Source of the DNA: Cellulomonas alba
Lineage (GTDB): Bacteria > Actinomycetota > Actinomycetes > Actinomycetales > Cellulomonadaceae
NCBI RefSeq assembly: GCF_030362835.1
Contig: NZ_JAUCGQ010000002.1
Coordinates: 310,001-374,000, forward strand
Reading direction: 5' to 3'
DNA length: 64,000 bases
Shown: positions 46,348-56,321 of the stretch, in pieces
How positions within the stretch are numbered: position 1 is the first letter of the stretch
How the letters are laid out: the number at the start of each line of letters is the position of its first letter
Notes under the pieces: model-generated
What the model saw: only the letters and a program-made list of their open reading frames with translations
Told to the model about the DNA's origin: nothing
Database searches by the model: none
Program-made: the position numbers and the translations under genes

Positions 46348-49300
46348 GTGGTTTCCTCGCAGCACCCCTCCCGCCTGCGCGCGGGCGTCGCGACGGCCGC
46401 CTCGGCGGCGGTCGTGGCGATGGCGGTCGTGGCGGCACCGGCCGCCCAGGCCGCAGCTCCCGTCTCGTACGTCTCGGACGACTTCTCGACCGGCACCCAG
46501 GGCTGGTACACGTGGGGCATCCCCGGCGCCGCGGACGCGTCGACCGGCGAGCTGTGCGCCGCGGTGCCGGCCGACGCCGGCGGCAACCCCTGGGACGGCG
46601 CGCTCCAGGTGGACGGCGTCGCGTTCAAGGACGGCGCGCCGACGACGATCTCGTTCACCGCGCACGCCACGGCGTCGGCCGACCTGACGCTCCAGACAGG
46701 CGGCTCGTACCCCGACGTCGTGCAGAAGTCGGTGCACGTCGGACCGGACGCGCAGTCGTTCGAGCTCGACGTGACGCCCGCCGGCTGGTCGACGGACACC
46801 GGGAGCATCAGCCTGCAGGTCGGCGCCAACGCGCAGCCGTTCACGCTGTGCATCGACGACGTGGTCCTCGCGACCGACACCGAGGTCCTGCCCAGCACGA
46901 CGTTCGACGGCACGCTGCCCGACGGCTGGAGCCTCTCGGACGGCTACACCGTCACCTCCGCCGCCGGCGACGGCGACCTCTGCTTCGCGGTCCCCGCCGG
47001 CACGGGCCAGTACACGGGCCTCGTCGACAACGGGGTCCCGCTGCAGCAGGGCTCCCGCTACCGCCTCACGTACACGGCGACGGCGACCCCCGCGTCCCAG
47101 GTCCGCTCGCTCGTCGGCGAGGGCAACGAGCCCTGGGCGACGTTCAAGGACTCGGTGGACGTGCTGAACGACACGCCGAAGACGGTGTCGTTCGAGTTCG
47201 ACGCGCCAGAGACGCTCCCGACCGACGGCGACGCCCAGGTGGGCCAGGTCGCGTTGCAGACCGGCGCGGGCGCCGCGGACCACGGCTACACCCTGTGCCT
47301 GACCAGCATCTCGCTGCTCAAGCTCGCGGCCGGCCCGAAGCCCTACGAGCCCGACACGGGCTCGGCGGTGCGCGTCAACCAGGTCGGCTACCTGCCCGAC
47401 GGCCCGAAGAACGCGACGCTCGTCAGCGACGCCTCCGCGGGCCAGCAGTGGCAGCTCCTCGACGGCTCCGACGCGGTCGTCGCGACCGGGACGGCGACGC
47501 CCGCGGGCGTCGACCCGACGGCCGGCGTGGCGGTCCAGACGATCGACTTCAGCGACTGGTCGACGCCGGGCGAGGGCTACCGCCTCAAGGTCGGCGACGA
47601 CGCGAGCGACCCGTTCACGATCGGCGCGGACATCTACCAGTCGCTGCGCACCGACGCGCTCGACTACTTCTACAAGGTCCGCAGCGGCATCGACATCGAG
47701 GCGTCGATCGCCGGCGCGGGGAATGCGCGGTCCGCGGGGCACGTCGCCAGCGCCGACCCGTCGAAGAACCCCGTCGGCACGAAGAACAAGGGCGACCTCG
47801 ACGTGCCGTGCCTCACGTCGGCGCAGGACGGCGCGAGCTGGTCGTACGGCACGTGGACGTGCCCCGACGGCTACACGCGCGACGTCGTGGGCGGCTGGTA
47901 CGACGCGGGCGACCACGGCAAGTACGTGGTCAACGGCGGCATCGCCGTCGCGCAGCTCCTCAGCGAGTACGAGCGCTCGCAGCAGGCGCCGACGTCGGAC
48001 CACGCGCTCGGCGACGGGACGCTCGCGGTGCCCGAGACCGGCAACGCGGTGCCCGACATCCTCGACGAGGCCAAGTGGGAGCTCGACTTCCTGCTCTCGA
48101 TGCAGGTGCCCGTCGGCACCGGCATGACGTACGAGGGCCAGGACCTCGACGGCATGGTCCACCACAAGATCCACGACGTCGGGTGGACGGGCCTCCCGCT
48201 CGACCCTGCCGCGGACCCGCAGGCGCGCGCCCTCGCGCGTCCGTCGACGGCCGCCACGCTGAACCTCGCGGCCGTGGCAGCCCAGGGTGCTCGCGTGTTC
48301 GCGCAGTACGAGGACGCCTTCCCGGGCTACTCCGAGAAGCTCCTCGCGGCGAGCGAGCTCGCATACGCCTCCGCCGTGCGGGTGCCCGACCTGTACGCGC
48401 CCGCCTCGGCCGGCAACAACGGTGGCGGCGCGTACGACGACACCAAGGTCGGCGACGAGTTCTACTGGGCGGCCGCCGAGCTCTACCTCTCGACGCACCA
48501 GCAGCAGTACGCCGACGCCGTCGAGGCGAGCCCGTTCCAGACCGACCAGTCGATCTGGTCGCAGAGCGGCTTCAGCTGGGGCTCGACGGCGGCGCTCGGC
48601 CGCCTCGACCTCGCGACCGTGCCGAACCCGCTGCCCGACCGGGCCGCGACGCAGGCGTCGGTCGTCGCGGGGGCCGACGCGTACCTCGCGTGGCAGCACG
48701 CCTCGCCGTTCGGCACGTCGTACCCCGGCGACCCGGACGGCAGCTACGCGTGGGGCTCGACGTCGGCGCTCGACAACAACGACGTCGTGCTCGCGACCGC
48801 GTTCGACCTCACGGGTGCGACGAAGTACCGCGACGCGGTGCTCGAGTCGATGGACTACCTGCTGGGCCGCAACGCGCTCAACCACTCGTACGTGACGGGC
48901 TACGGCGCGCGGTACACGGTCCACCAGCACAGCCGGTGGCTCGAGTCGTCACTCACCGGGGAGACGCCCGCGGGGTCGCTCTCGGGCGGGCCGAACTCGC
49001 AGAGCGCGACGTGGGACCCGACGATCGCGGCCCTGTACGACCCGACGTCGCACCCGTGCGCGCCGCAGGCCTGCTACGTCGACGACCGCGCGGCGTGGTC
49101 CGTCAACGAGGTCGCGATCAACTGGGCCTCGTCGCTGTCGTGGGTCGCGGCGTTCGTCGCGGACCAGGACGGTGGCGCGAAGGCGCCGGTCGCCGGCGTG
49201 CCGAGCATCGTGACCCAGCCCCTGAACCAGCAGGTCCAGGTCGGCCGGTCCGCGACGCTCACGGTGGCCGTCGCGGGCTCGCCGACGCCGGCGGTCCGGT

Positions 49301-50037
49301 GGCAGAGCAAGGGCCGCACCGCGTCGACGTGGGCGGACCTCGCCGGGAAGACCGGCACGTCGCTCACGGTCACGGGCACCGTCGCGCTCGACGGCGCGCA
49401 GTACCGCGCCGTCGCGTCCAACGCGTACGGGTCCGCGACCTCGGACGCGGCCACGCTGCGCGTCCAGGCGGCGCCCGTCACGACGGTCGCGCCGACGATC
49501 ACGGCGCAGCCGCGGTCGGTCACGAAGCGCGTGGGCGCGACGGCGACGTTCACGGTCAAGGCGACGGGGACCCCGGCGCCGACCATCCAGTGGCAGTCGC
49601 GCGCCAAGGGCTCGACCGCGTGGAAGAACGTCAAGGGCGCCACCGGGACGACGCTCCGGGTGACGGTCAAGGCGTCGCTCAGCGGCACGCACTACCGCGC
49701 CGTCGCCACGAACGTGGCGGGCCGCGCCGTCTCGGCGTCGGCGGCGCTCGTCGTCGCGAAGGCGAAGCCGCACATCACGGCGGACCCCGCATCCGCGAAG
49801 GCCAAGGTCGGCGCGCGGGTGACCTTCACGGTCGGCGTGGTCGCGTACCCGAGCGCCCACGTGCAGTGGTACGTCCAGCGGCCGCACGGCCGGTGGGTCC
49901 GGATCACCGGCGCCACGCACCGGTCGCTCGTCGTCACGGCGGCGACGTTCCGCTCGGGCTCGCACTACCGAGCGGTCGTGACGAACTCGTACGGCACGGC
50001 CACGTCGGCGGCGGCGACGCTCACCGTCCGGCGCTGA
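46348..50037 (+). CDS. cenC: Secreted multidomain GH9 endoglucanase, CenC-like
   Basis: A 1229-residue secreted cellulase. After a signal peptide ending near residue 36 (AAPAAQA) come two CBM4/9-type modules (about 40-175 and 185-330, each opening with a DDFS/TTFDG strand), an N-terminal Ig-like CelD_N domain (VRVNQVGYLPDGPKNATLV, from about 345), and the GH9 catalytic domain. GGWYDAGDHGKYV near 515 holds the catalytic-base Asp pair and NEVAINW near 920 the acid Glu. Three Ig-like repeats follow, beginning near 951, 1048 and 1140. This order matches CenC of Cellulomonas fimi, an endo-processive cellulase. GTG 46348 follows GAAGGAGA. A CebR box implies induction by cellobiose. Confidence 0.93.
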   Translation: MVSSQHPSRLRAGVATAASAAVVAMAVVAAPAAQAAAPVSYVSDDFSTGTQGWYTWGIPGAADASTGELCAAVPADAGGNPWDGALQVDGVAFKDGAPTTISFTAHATASADLTLQTGGSYPDVVQKSVHVGPDAQSFELDVTPAGWSTDTGSISLQVGANAQPFTLCIDDVVLATDTEVLPSTTFDGTLPDGWSLSDGYTVTSAAGDGDLCFAVPAGTGQYTGLVDNGVPLQQGSRYRLTYTATATPASQVRSLVGEGNEPWATFKDSVDVLNDTPKTVSFEFDAPETLPTDGDAQVGQVALQTGAGAADHGYTLCLTSISLLKLAAGPKPYEPDTGSAVRVNQVGYLPDGPKNATLVSDASAGQQWQLLDGSDAVVATGTATPAGVDPTAGVAVQTIDFSDWSTPGEGYRLKVGDDASDPFTIGADIYQSLRTDALDYFYKVRSGIDIEASIAGAGNARSAGHVASADPSKNPVGTKNKGDLDVPCLTSAQDGASWSYGTWTCPDGYTRDVVGGWYDAGDHGKYVVNGGIAVAQLLSEYERSQQAPTSDHALGDGTLAVPETGNAVPDILDEAKWELDFLLSMQVPVGTGMTYEGQDLDGMVHHKIHDVGWTGLPLDPAADPQARALARPSTAATLNLAAVAAQGARVFAQYEDAFPGYSEKLLAASELAYASAVRVPDLYAPASAGNNGGGAYDDTKVGDEFYWAAAELYLSTHQQQYADAVEASPFQTDQSIWSQSGFSWGSTAALGRLDLATVPNPLPDRAATQASVVAGADAYLAWQHASPFGTSYPGDPDGSYAWGSTSALDNNDVVLATAFDLTGATKYRDAVLESMDYLLGRNALNHSYVTGYGARYTVHQHSRWLESSLTGETPAGSLSGGPNSQSATWDPTIAALYDPTSHPCAPQACYVDDRAAWSVNEVAINWASSLSWVAAFVADQDGGAKAPVAGVPSIVTQPLNQQVQVGRSATLTVAVAGSPTPAVRWQSKGRTASTWADLAGKTGTSLTVTGTVALDGAQYRAVASNAYGSATSDAATLRVQAAPVTTVAPTITAQPRSVTKRVGATATFTVKATGTPAPTIQWQSRAKGSTAWKNVKGATGTTLRVTVKASLSGTHYRAVATNVAGRAVSASAALVVAKAKPHITADPASAKAKVGARVTFTVGVVAYPSAHVQWYVQRPHGRWVRITGATHRSLVVTAATFRSGSHYRAVVTNSYGTATSAAATLTVRR

Positions 50038-50052
50038 CGCACCCTGCGACGT

Positions 50053-50092
50053 ACCGCACCCCCGGGATCCCGCGCGGCCCCGGGGGTGCGGT
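50053..50092 (+). terminator. Terminator after the cellulase gene
   Basis: ACCGCACCCCCGGG (50053-50066) pairs perfectly with CCCGGGGGTGCGGT (50079-50092) around a 12-base loop, 15 bases after the stop codon. Confidence 0.85.
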
Positions 50093-50169
50093 GCGTCGGG
50101 GGCCGCGCAGGTGGCACGCTTGACCCCCGGACGCCCGCGTCAGGACCGGGCGACGAGTGGGGAGCGTGC

Positions 50170-51219
50170 GTGCAGCTCTGGCGTGACCTGGCCGACGTCC
50201 CGGCGGGCTTCGGCCCGTCGGTCGTCACGATCGGCAACTTCGACGGCGTCCACCGTGGCCACGCCACCGTGCTGACGCGGCTGTGCGCGGACGCGCGGGC
50301 GGCGGGCGCGCGCTCGGTCGCCGTGACGTTCAGCCCGCACCCCCTCCAGGTGCACCGCCCGGACGACGCGCCCGAGCTGCTGACGGGTGACGAGGACCGA
50401 CTCGAGCTCCTGGCCGCCACAGGGCTCGACGCCGTGCTGCTGCTGCCGTACACGCTCGAGTTCGCGCGGCAGACGCCCGAGGAGTTCGTGCGGCGCTACC
50501 TCGTCGACGGCCTGCACGCCCGCACCGTGGTCGTCGGCCGCGACGTGCGGTTCGGCTGGAACAACACGGGCGACCTGTCGACGATGGTCGCGCTCGGGCA
50601 GACGTACGGGTTCGCGGTCGAGGTGATCGCCGACGTGACCCCGCAGCCGCACGCCGACGACCCGGCGCACCGGCGCTGGTCGTCGACCTGGGTGCGCGAG
50701 CTGCTCGACGAGGGCGACGTCGCGGGCGCGGCGCACGTGCTCGGACGGGCGCACCGCCTGCGCGGCACGGTCGTGCACGGCGACGCGCGCGGCCGCGAGC
50801 TCGGCTTCCCGACCGCCAACCTCGGCACCGACACGGCCGGCATGGTCCCCGCGGACGGCGTCTACGCGGGTCGGCTGCGGCGCACCCGCCACGAGGACGG
50901 GACGCCGGTCGCGCCCGACGAGGCCGACGTGGTGCTGCCGGCCGCGATCTCGATCGGCACGAACCCCACGTTCGACGGCGTCGAGCGGCGCGTCGAGGCG
51001 TACGTGCTCGACCGCGACGACCTCGACCTCTACGGCCAGCAGGTGGTGCTCGAGCTCGTCGAGCGGCTGCGCCCGACGCTGCGGTTCGACGGGCCCGACG
51101 CGATCGAGCGCCTCGTCGCGACGATGCACGACGACGTGGCGCGCGCCCGCGACGTGCTCGATGTCGAGGCACCCGCGGCCCAGGACCGCGATGCGGGGAG
51201 CGCCCACGCCGCCTGGTAG
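50170..51219 (+). CDS. ribF: Bifunctional riboflavin kinase/FAD synthetase
   Basis: A 349-residue RibF that phosphorylates riboflavin to FMN and adenylates FMN to FAD. The N-terminal nucleotidyltransferase domain has [18 protein letters not shown] (about 18-35) and [16 protein letters not shown]; the C-terminal kinase domain has [12 protein letters not shown] and [13 protein letters not shown] 50170 has GGAG nearby; the open frame extends to 50086 but the extra residues overlap the cellulase terminator. The TAG stop overlaps a -10-like hexamer of rpsO. A C-terminal extension of about 20 residues is variable. Confidence 0.95.
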   Translation: MQLWRDLADVPAGFGPSVVTIGNFDGVHRGHATVLTRLCADARAAGARSVAVTFSPHPLQVHRPDDAPELLTGDEDRLELLAATGLDAVLLLPYTLEFARQTPEEFVRRYLVDGLHARTVVVGRDVRFGWNNTGDLSTMVALGQTYGFAVEVIADVTPQPHADDPAHRRWSSTWVRELLDEGDVAGAAHVLGRAHRLRGTVVHGDARGRELGFPTANLGTDTAGMVPADGVYAGRLRRTRHEDGTPVAPDEADVVLPAAISIGTNPTFDGVERRVEAYVLDRDDLDLYGQQVVLELVERLRPTLRFDGPDAIERLVATMHDDVARARDVLDVEAPAAQDRDAGSAHAAW

Positions 51220-51222
51220 TCT
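51217..51222 (+). promoter_or_regulatory. -10-like hexamer of rpsO
   Basis: TAGTCT overlaps the ribF stop codon and would give an rpsO leader of about 80 bases. A 14-base palindrome GCCGTTCGAACGGC lies at 51229-51242, close to the presumed transcription start. Confidence 0.4.
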
Positions 51223-51308
51223 TGCGGTGCCGTTCGAACGGCCGCGGATCGAGAGAGCCCGGGTGGACATGCCCCGGCGCACCGCGCAACGAGACAACCT
51301 GGAGAACC

Positions 51309-51578
51309 GTGTCCCTGGACAGCGCCACCAAGCAGGCCATCATGACCGAGTACGCGACGCACGAGGGCGACACGGGTTCGCCGGAGGTGCAGATCGCGGT
51401 CCTGACCAAGCGGATCAAGGACCTGACGGAGCACCTCAAGGAGCACAAGCACGACCACCACAGCCGTCGCGGCCTGCTGCTGCTCGTCGGTCGTCGTCGC
51501 CGCCTGCTCGGCTACCTGCAGAAGGTCGACATCAACCGCTACCGCAGCATCGTGGAGCGCCTCGGCCTGCGCCGTTGA
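51309..51578 (+). CDS. rpsO: 30S ribosomal protein S15
   Basis: An 89-residue S15, a primary binder of the 16S rRNA central domain. The sequence has the standard length and motifs: [20 protein letters not shown] and [20 protein letters not shown], ending [20 protein letters not shown] 51309 follows TGGAGAA. A strong terminator separates it from pnp, the usual rpsO-pnp arrangement with partial read-through. Confidence 0.97.
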   Translation: MSLDSATKQAIMTEYATHEGDTGSPEVQIAVLTKRIKDLTEHLKEHKHDHHSRRGLLLLVGRRRRLLGYLQKVDINRYRSIVERLGLRR

Positions 51579-51583
51579 TCACT

Positions 51584-51623
51584 CGAACCAGCCCGGACCC
51601 GCAGTAGGGTCCGGGCTGGTTCG
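51584..51623 (+). terminator. Terminator between rpsO and pnp
   Basis: CGAACCAGCCCGGACCC (51584-51600) pairs perfectly over 17 bases with 51607-51623 around a GCAGTA loop, followed by GTGTTTC. Confidence 0.9.
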
Positions 51624-51716
51624 GTGTTTCGCCCGGGAGCTCGCGACGAGCTCCTCCTGAACGCACACGTACCACGCACCACCCACCGCGCCGCACCGCT
51701 CGTCCGGTCCTCGGTA

Positions 51717-51749
51717 GTGGTCCCCGGAGCTCGATGCTCCGAGGACCAC
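51717..51749 (+). promoter_or_regulatory. pnp leader hairpin
   Basis: GTGGTCCCCGGAGC (51717-51730) pairs with GCTCCGAGGACCAC (51736-51749) with one C-A mismatch and a 5-base loop, 52 bases before pnp. In E. coli and Streptomyces a hairpin in the rpsO-pnp region is cut by RNase III and mediates PNPase autoregulation; this is a good candidate for the same. Confidence 0.6.
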
Positions 51750-51801
51750 GGTCGAAGACCGCCGCGGACGGCCGGCGCCTTCGAGAACAAGGAGGGCACC
51801 C

Positions 51802-54042
51802 GTGGAGGGTCCCGAGATCCAGTTCGCCGAGGCCGTCATCGACAACGGCACGTTCGGCACGCGCACCGTCCGCTTCGAGACTGGCCGCCTGGCCAAGCAG
51901 GCCGCCGGCGCCGTCGCCGCCTACCTGGACGGCGACACGATGCTGCTGTCGGCCACGACGGCCGGCAAGTACCCCAAGGACCAGTTCGACTTCTTCCCGC
52001 TGACGATCGACGTCGAGGAGCGGCAGTACGCCGCCGGCAAGATCCCGGGCTCGTTCTTCCGCCGCGAGGGCCGTCCCTCGACCGAGGCGATCCTCGCGTG
52101 CCGGCTCGTCGACCGCCCGCTGCGCCCCCTGTTCGTCAAGGGTCTGCGCAACGAGGTCCAGGTCGTCATCACGGTCCTGGCGATCCACCCGGACGACGCG
52201 TACGACGTCCTCGCGATCAACGCCGCGTCGATCTCGACGCAGATCTCCGGCCTGCCGTTCTCCGGCCCGGTCGGCGGCGTGCGCATCGCGCTCATCGACG
52301 GCCAGTGGGTCGCGTTCCCGCGCTACTCCGAGCGCGAGCGTGCGACGTTCGACATGGTCGTCGCCGGCCGCGTCGTGGGTGACGACGTGGCGATCGCCAT
52401 GATCGAGGCCGAGGCTCCCGAGAAGTCGTGGAACCTCATCAAGAACGAGGGCGCGCAGGCGCCGACCGAGGAGATCGTCGCGGCGGGCCTCGAGGCCGCC
52501 AAGCCGTTCATCCGCGTGCTGTGCGAGGCGCAGTCGGAGCTGGCGAGCAAGTCCGCCAAGGAGACCCAGGTCTTCCCGACGTTCCCGGACTACCAGGACG
52601 ACGCCTACGCCGCGGTGGACGCCGCCGCGTCGGCCCGCCTGGGCGAGGCGCTGAGCATCGCCGACAAGCAGACCCGCGAGAACCGCCTCGACGAGATCAA
52701 GGCGGAGATCCAGGGCGAGCTCGCCGGGCAGTTCGAGGGGCGCGAGAAGGAGATCTCCGCGGCGTACCGCTCGGTGCAGAAGAAGCTCATCCGCCAGCGC
52801 ATCCTCACCGACGGCTTCCGCATCGACGGCCGCGGCCTGCGGGACATCCGCACGCTCTCGGCCGAGGTCGAGGTCCTGCCCCGCGTGCACGGCTCGGCGC
52901 TGTTCGAGCGCGGCGAGACGCAGATCCTCGGCGTCACGACGCTGAACATGCTCCGCATGGAGCAGCAGCTCGACACGCTGTCGCCCGAGACGCGCAAGCG
53001 CTACATGCACAACTACAACTTCCCGCCGTACTCGACCGGTGAGACGGGCCGCGTGGGCTCGCCGAAGCGCCGCGAGATCGGCCACGGCGCGCTCGCCGAG
53101 CGCGCGCTCATGCCGGTCCTGCCGTCGCGCGAGGAGTTCCCCTACGCGATCCGCCAGGTCTCGGAGGCGCTCGGCTCGAACGGGTCGACGTCGATGGGCT
53201 CGGTCTGCGCGTCCACGCTCTCGCTGCTCAACGCGGGTGTGCCGCTGCGCGCGCCCGTCGCGGGCATCGCGATGGGCCTCGTGTCCGACACGGTGGACGG
53301 TGAGACCCGCTACGCGGCGCTCACCGACATCCTCGGCGCCGAGGACGCGTTCGGTGACATGGACTTCAAGGTCGCCGGCACGCGCGAGTTCGTCACCGCG
53401 ATCCAGCTCGACACCAAGCTCGACGGCATCCCGGCGTCGGTCCTGGCCGGTGCGCTGACGCAGGCGAAGGAGGCTCGCCTCGCGATCCTCGACGTCATCG
53501 CCGAGGCGATCGACACGCCGGACGAGATGAGCCCGAACGCGCCCCGCGTCATCACGGTGAAGGTGCCGGTCGACAAGATCGGCGAGGTCATCGGCCCCAA
53601 GGGCAAGATGATCAACCAGATCCAGGAGGAGACGGGCGCCGACATCTCGATCGAGGACGACGGCACGGTCTACATCGGCGCGACCGACGGGCCCTCGGCC
53701 GAGGCGGCGCGGGCCGCGATCAACGCGATCGCCAACCCGCACATGCCGGAGGTCGGCGAGCGCTTCGTCGGCACGGTCGTCAAGACCACGACGTTCGGTG
53801 CGTTCGTGTCGCTCTCCCCGGGCAAGGACGGTCTGCTGCACATCTCTCAGATCCGCAAGCTCGTGGGCGGCAAGCGCGTCGAGAACGTCGAGGACGTCCT
53901 GTCCATCGGGCAGAAGGTCCAGGTCGAGATCGGCGAGATCGACCCGCGCGGCAAGCTCTCGCTGCACGCCGTGGTCGACGAGGAGCAGGCAACGGACGAG
54001 GCGCCCGCCTCGGACGAGCAGCCGGCCCCGGCCGACGCCTGA
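51802..54042 (+). CDS. pnp: Polyribonucleotide nucleotidyltransferase (PNPase)
   Basis: A 746-residue PNPase, the trimeric phosphorolytic 3'-5' exonuclease. Two RNase PH-like domains are visible: the first with [20 protein letters not shown], the second with [36 protein letters not shown] and [14 protein letters not shown], which form the catalytic site. A KH domain ([20 protein letters not shown], from about 595) and an S1 domain ([17 protein letters not shown], from about 655) follow, then an acidic tail. GTG 51802 follows AAGGAGG. In actinobacteria this protein has also been implicated in ppGpp metabolism. Confidence 0.97.
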   Translation: MEGPEIQFAEAVIDNGTFGTRTVRFETGRLAKQAAGAVAAYLDGDTMLLSATTAGKYPKDQFDFFPLTIDVEERQYAAGKIPGSFFRREGRPSTEAILACRLVDRPLRPLFVKGLRNEVQVVITVLAIHPDDAYDVLAINAASISTQISGLPFSGPVGGVRIALIDGQWVAFPRYSERERATFDMVVAGRVVGDDVAIAMIEAEAPEKSWNLIKNEGAQAPTEEIVAAGLEAAKPFIRVLCEAQSELASKSAKETQVFPTFPDYQDDAYAAVDAAASARLGEALSIADKQTRENRLDEIKAEIQGELAGQFEGREKEISAAYRSVQKKLIRQRILTDGFRIDGRGLRDIRTLSAEVEVLPRVHGSALFERGETQILGVTTLNMLRMEQQLDTLSPETRKRYMHNYNFPPYSTGETGRVGSPKRREIGHGALAERALMPVLPSREEFPYAIRQVSEALGSNGSTSMGSVCASTLSLLNAGVPLRAPVAGIAMGLVSDTVDGETRYAALTDILGAEDAFGDMDFKVAGTREFVTAIQLDTKLDGIPASVLAGALTQAKEARLAILDVIAEAIDTPDEMSPNAPRVITVKVPVDKIGEVIGPKGKMINQIQEETGADISIEDDGTVYIGATDGPSAEAARAAINAIANPHMPEVGERFVGTVVKTTTFGAFVSLSPGKDGLLHISQIRKLVGGKRVENVEDVLSIGQKVQVEIGEIDPRGKLSLHAVVDEEQATDEAPASDEQPAPADA

Positions 54043-54043
54043 C

Positions 54044-55390
54044 GTGACGCTGGACCTCCCGCTCGTCAGCCCCGGTCTGCCCGGGGCCGAGCAGGCCGCC
54101 GGGCAGGACGGCGACGCCCTCGTGCGTCGTTCCGTCCTGCCCGGCGGTGTCCGCGTGCTCACCGAGCACATGCCGGGGATCCGCTCGGCGAGCGTCGGCG
54201 CGTGGGTCGGCGTCGGCTCGCGTGACGAGACCGACGGGCACTTCGGCTCGACGCACTTCCTCGAGCACCTGCTGTTCAAGGGCACGCCGACCCGCTCCGC
54301 GATGGACATCGCGGAGGCGTTCGACGCCGTCGGTGGCGAGGCCAACGCCGCCACCGGCAAGGAGCACACGTGCTACTACGCACGCGTGCTCGACTCCGAC
54401 CTGCCCATGGCGGTCGACGTGATCGCCGACATGGTGACGTCCTCGCGCCTCGACGCGGGCGAGCTCGAGACCGAGCGCGGCGTCATCCTCGAAGAGCTCG
54501 CCATGAACGACGACGACCCGAGCGACGTGGTGCACGAGCAGTTCGCCACCGCGGTGCTCGGGGCGCACCCGCTGGGCCGCCCGATCGGCGGCACGCCCGA
54601 GACGATCCGCGCGGTGCCGCGCGACGCCGTCTGGGAGCACTACCGCCAGCACTACCTGCCGTCGACGCTCGTCGTCACGGCTGCAGGCGGCGTCGACCAC
54701 GACCAGCTGTGCGCCCAGGTCGAGCGCGCGCTCGCCGACGGCGGCTGGGCGCTCGACCCGGATGCCGCGCCCACCGGGCGTCGCGTCCCCACGGACGGCG
54801 CACTGCGCGCGGGCGAGGCCGGCATCCCGGCCGCCGGGACCGAGCTGACCATCCGCCGGCACACCGAGCAGGCGAACGTCATCGTCGGCGGCACGGCCCT
54901 CACCGCGACCGACGACCGGCGGTTCACGCTCTCGGTGCTGAGCGCGGTGCTGGGCGGCGGCATGTCGTCGCGGCTGTTCCAGGAGATCCGCGAGAAGCGC
55001 GGGCTCGCGTACTCGACCTACTCGTTCGCGTCGGGCCACGCCGAGACCGGCATCTTCGGCCTGTACGCGGGCTGCACGCCCGGCCGGGTCGACGAGGTCG
55101 TCGAGCTCATGGTGCGCGAGTGGGAGCGGTTGGCCGACTCGCCGATCGCCGCCGCCGAGCTCGAGCGGTCGATCGGCCAGCTCTCGGGCGGCCTGGTGCT
55201 CGGCATGGAGGACACCGGCTCACGGATGAGCCGGCTCGGCAAGGCCGAGCTCGTGCACGGCGAGCTGCTCAGCGTCGACGAGTCGCTCGAGCGGATCCGG
55301 GCCGTCACGGTCACGGCGGTGCAGGAGCTGGCCGCCGAGCTGGCGTCGCAGCCGCGCTCCGTGGTGCGCGTCGGGCCCTTCGGGGACTGA
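54044..55390 (+). CDS. M16 family (pitrilysin-type) zinc peptidase
   Basis: A 448-residue M16 peptidase with the inverted zinc motif HFLEH (His71, Glu74, His75) in THFLEHLLFKGTPTR and the distal Glu ligand in ETERGVILEELAMNDDDP. The second, inactive half-domain (from about 220) carries SSRLFQEIREKRGLAYS with the Arg/Tyr pair typical of the substrate-binding site. It is the cytoplasmic PepR-like protein found after pnp in most actinobacteria; its natural substrates are not known. GTG 54044 lies one base after the pnp stop, so it is co-transcribed. Confidence 0.92.
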   Translation: MTLDLPLVSPGLPGAEQAAGQDGDALVRRSVLPGGVRVLTEHMPGIRSASVGAWVGVGSRDETDGHFGSTHFLEHLLFKGTPTRSAMDIAEAFDAVGGEANAATGKEHTCYYARVLDSDLPMAVDVIADMVTSSRLDAGELETERGVILEELAMNDDDPSDVVHEQFATAVLGAHPLGRPIGGTPETIRAVPRDAVWEHYRQHYLPSTLVVTAAGGVDHDQLCAQVERALADGGWALDPDAAPTGRRVPTDGALRAGEAGIPAAGTELTIRRHTEQANVIVGGTALTATDDRRFTLSVLSAVLGGGMSSRLFQEIREKRGLAYSTYSFASGHAETGIFGLYAGCTPGRVDEVVELMVREWERLADSPIAAAELERSIGQLSGGLVLGMEDTGSRMSRLGKAELVHGELLSVDESLERIRAVTVTAVQELAAELASQPRSVVRVGPFGD

Positions 55391-55458
55391 GCGCCGCCGC
55401 GGGACGCGCGCACCGGACGCGGCGTCGCGGATGTCACCCCTGACGCCGCGCGGCGCGT

Positions 55459-55464
55459 CATGAT
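55459..55464 (+). promoter_or_regulatory. Leaderless-type -10 box of the AraC-type gene
   Basis: CATGAT ends 6 bases before ATG 55471. Confidence 0.45.
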
Positions 55465-55470
55465 GAGGCC

Positions 55471-56301
55471 ATGGCCGACCCGTCGGTGCGCTACACGCGC
55501 TTCGCACCGCCCCCCGTGGCGCGTGACCTCGTCGAGCACCTCTGGGTCGCGCGGCACCACGCCGGCGCGTCGACCCGCGAGGTCCTGCTGCCCGACGGGC
55601 ACGGGCTCGTCGTGGTCGCGAGCGGGGAGCCGGGCCTCCGCATCGACCCCTTGACCGGCCTGAGCACGCCGGACGGCTCGGGCGTGAGCGGCCTCGCGAC
55701 GCGCGCCGTCGTGCGCGAGCAGACGGGTCCGGCCGTGCGCCTCGGTGCGCAGCTCGACCCGCTCGCGCTCGCCCGGCTGTCGCCCGGGTCGCTCGCCGTG
55801 GACCGGCGCGAGCCCCTGGGCCTGCTGCTGCCGGACGTCGTGGAGGCGACCGTGCGCGCCGCGCTCGACGCCGGGCGCGACGCGGACGCCGCCCGGCTGC
55901 TCGGCGAGGCGCTCGGCGCGGCGCGCCGGCCCGCCACCGAGGACCCGACGATCGCGCTGCTCGCGCCGGCGCTCCGGGTCGCGGTCGAGGAGCGGGGGAT
56001 CATCACCACGGCCGACCTCGCTCGCCGCGCGGACCTCGCGCTGGGTCGGCTCGACCGGTGGTTCGTCGTGCACACGGGCGTCCAGCCGACCGTCTACCTC
56101 GCGGCCGTGCGGTTCAGCGCGTTCGTGCGGGACGCGATCGGGCGCGGCCCCGCGCAGTCGCAGGACGTGCTCCACACGATCCGGTGGTACTCGCAGGCGA
56201 ACTACCCACCCCGCGAGGTCGAGCGCTTCACGGGGCTCGCACCGAACGAGCTGCGTCGCCTCGAGCGCGGGATCGCCGACGTGCTGGGTGCTCCGGCGTG
56301 A
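55471..56301 (+). CDS. AraC-type transcriptional regulator with DUF6597-like N-terminus
   Basis: A 276-residue protein. The N-terminal part (VRYTRFAPPPVARDLVEHLWVAR, then EVLLPDGHGLVVVASG) resembles the cupin-like DUF6597 sensor domain, and the C-terminal 100 residues resemble a degenerate AraC HTH: LARRADLALGRLDRWFVVHTGVQPTVYLAAVRFSAFV. The second HTH is replaced by a longer stretch (SQANYPPREVERFTGLAPNELRRLE) that still has the helix-turn-helix spacing. It lies 20 bases before fdhD and in the same direction, so it may regulate the oxidoreductase genes or itself; the ligand is unknown. Confidence 0.75.
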   Translation: MADPSVRYTRFAPPPVARDLVEHLWVARHHAGASTREVLLPDGHGLVVVASGEPGLRIDPLTGLSTPDGSGVSGLATRAVVREQTGPAVRLGAQLDPLALARLSPGSLAVDRREPLGLLLPDVVEATVRAALDAGRDADAARLLGEALGAARRPATEDPTIALLAPALRVAVEERGIITTADLARRADLALGRLDRWFVVHTGVQPTVYLAAVRFSAFVRDAIGRGPAQSQDVLHTIRWYSQANYPPREVERFTGLAPNELRRLERGIADVLGAPA

Positions 56302-56321
56302 CGTCCGGGAGGTGGTGAGCG

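Noticed and set aside
51229..51242. Palindrome GCCGTTCGAACGGC near the rpsO transcription start as an operator
   Set aside because: Short GC-rich palindromes are frequent here, and there is no second copy or known regulator. Noted under the rpsO promoter only.
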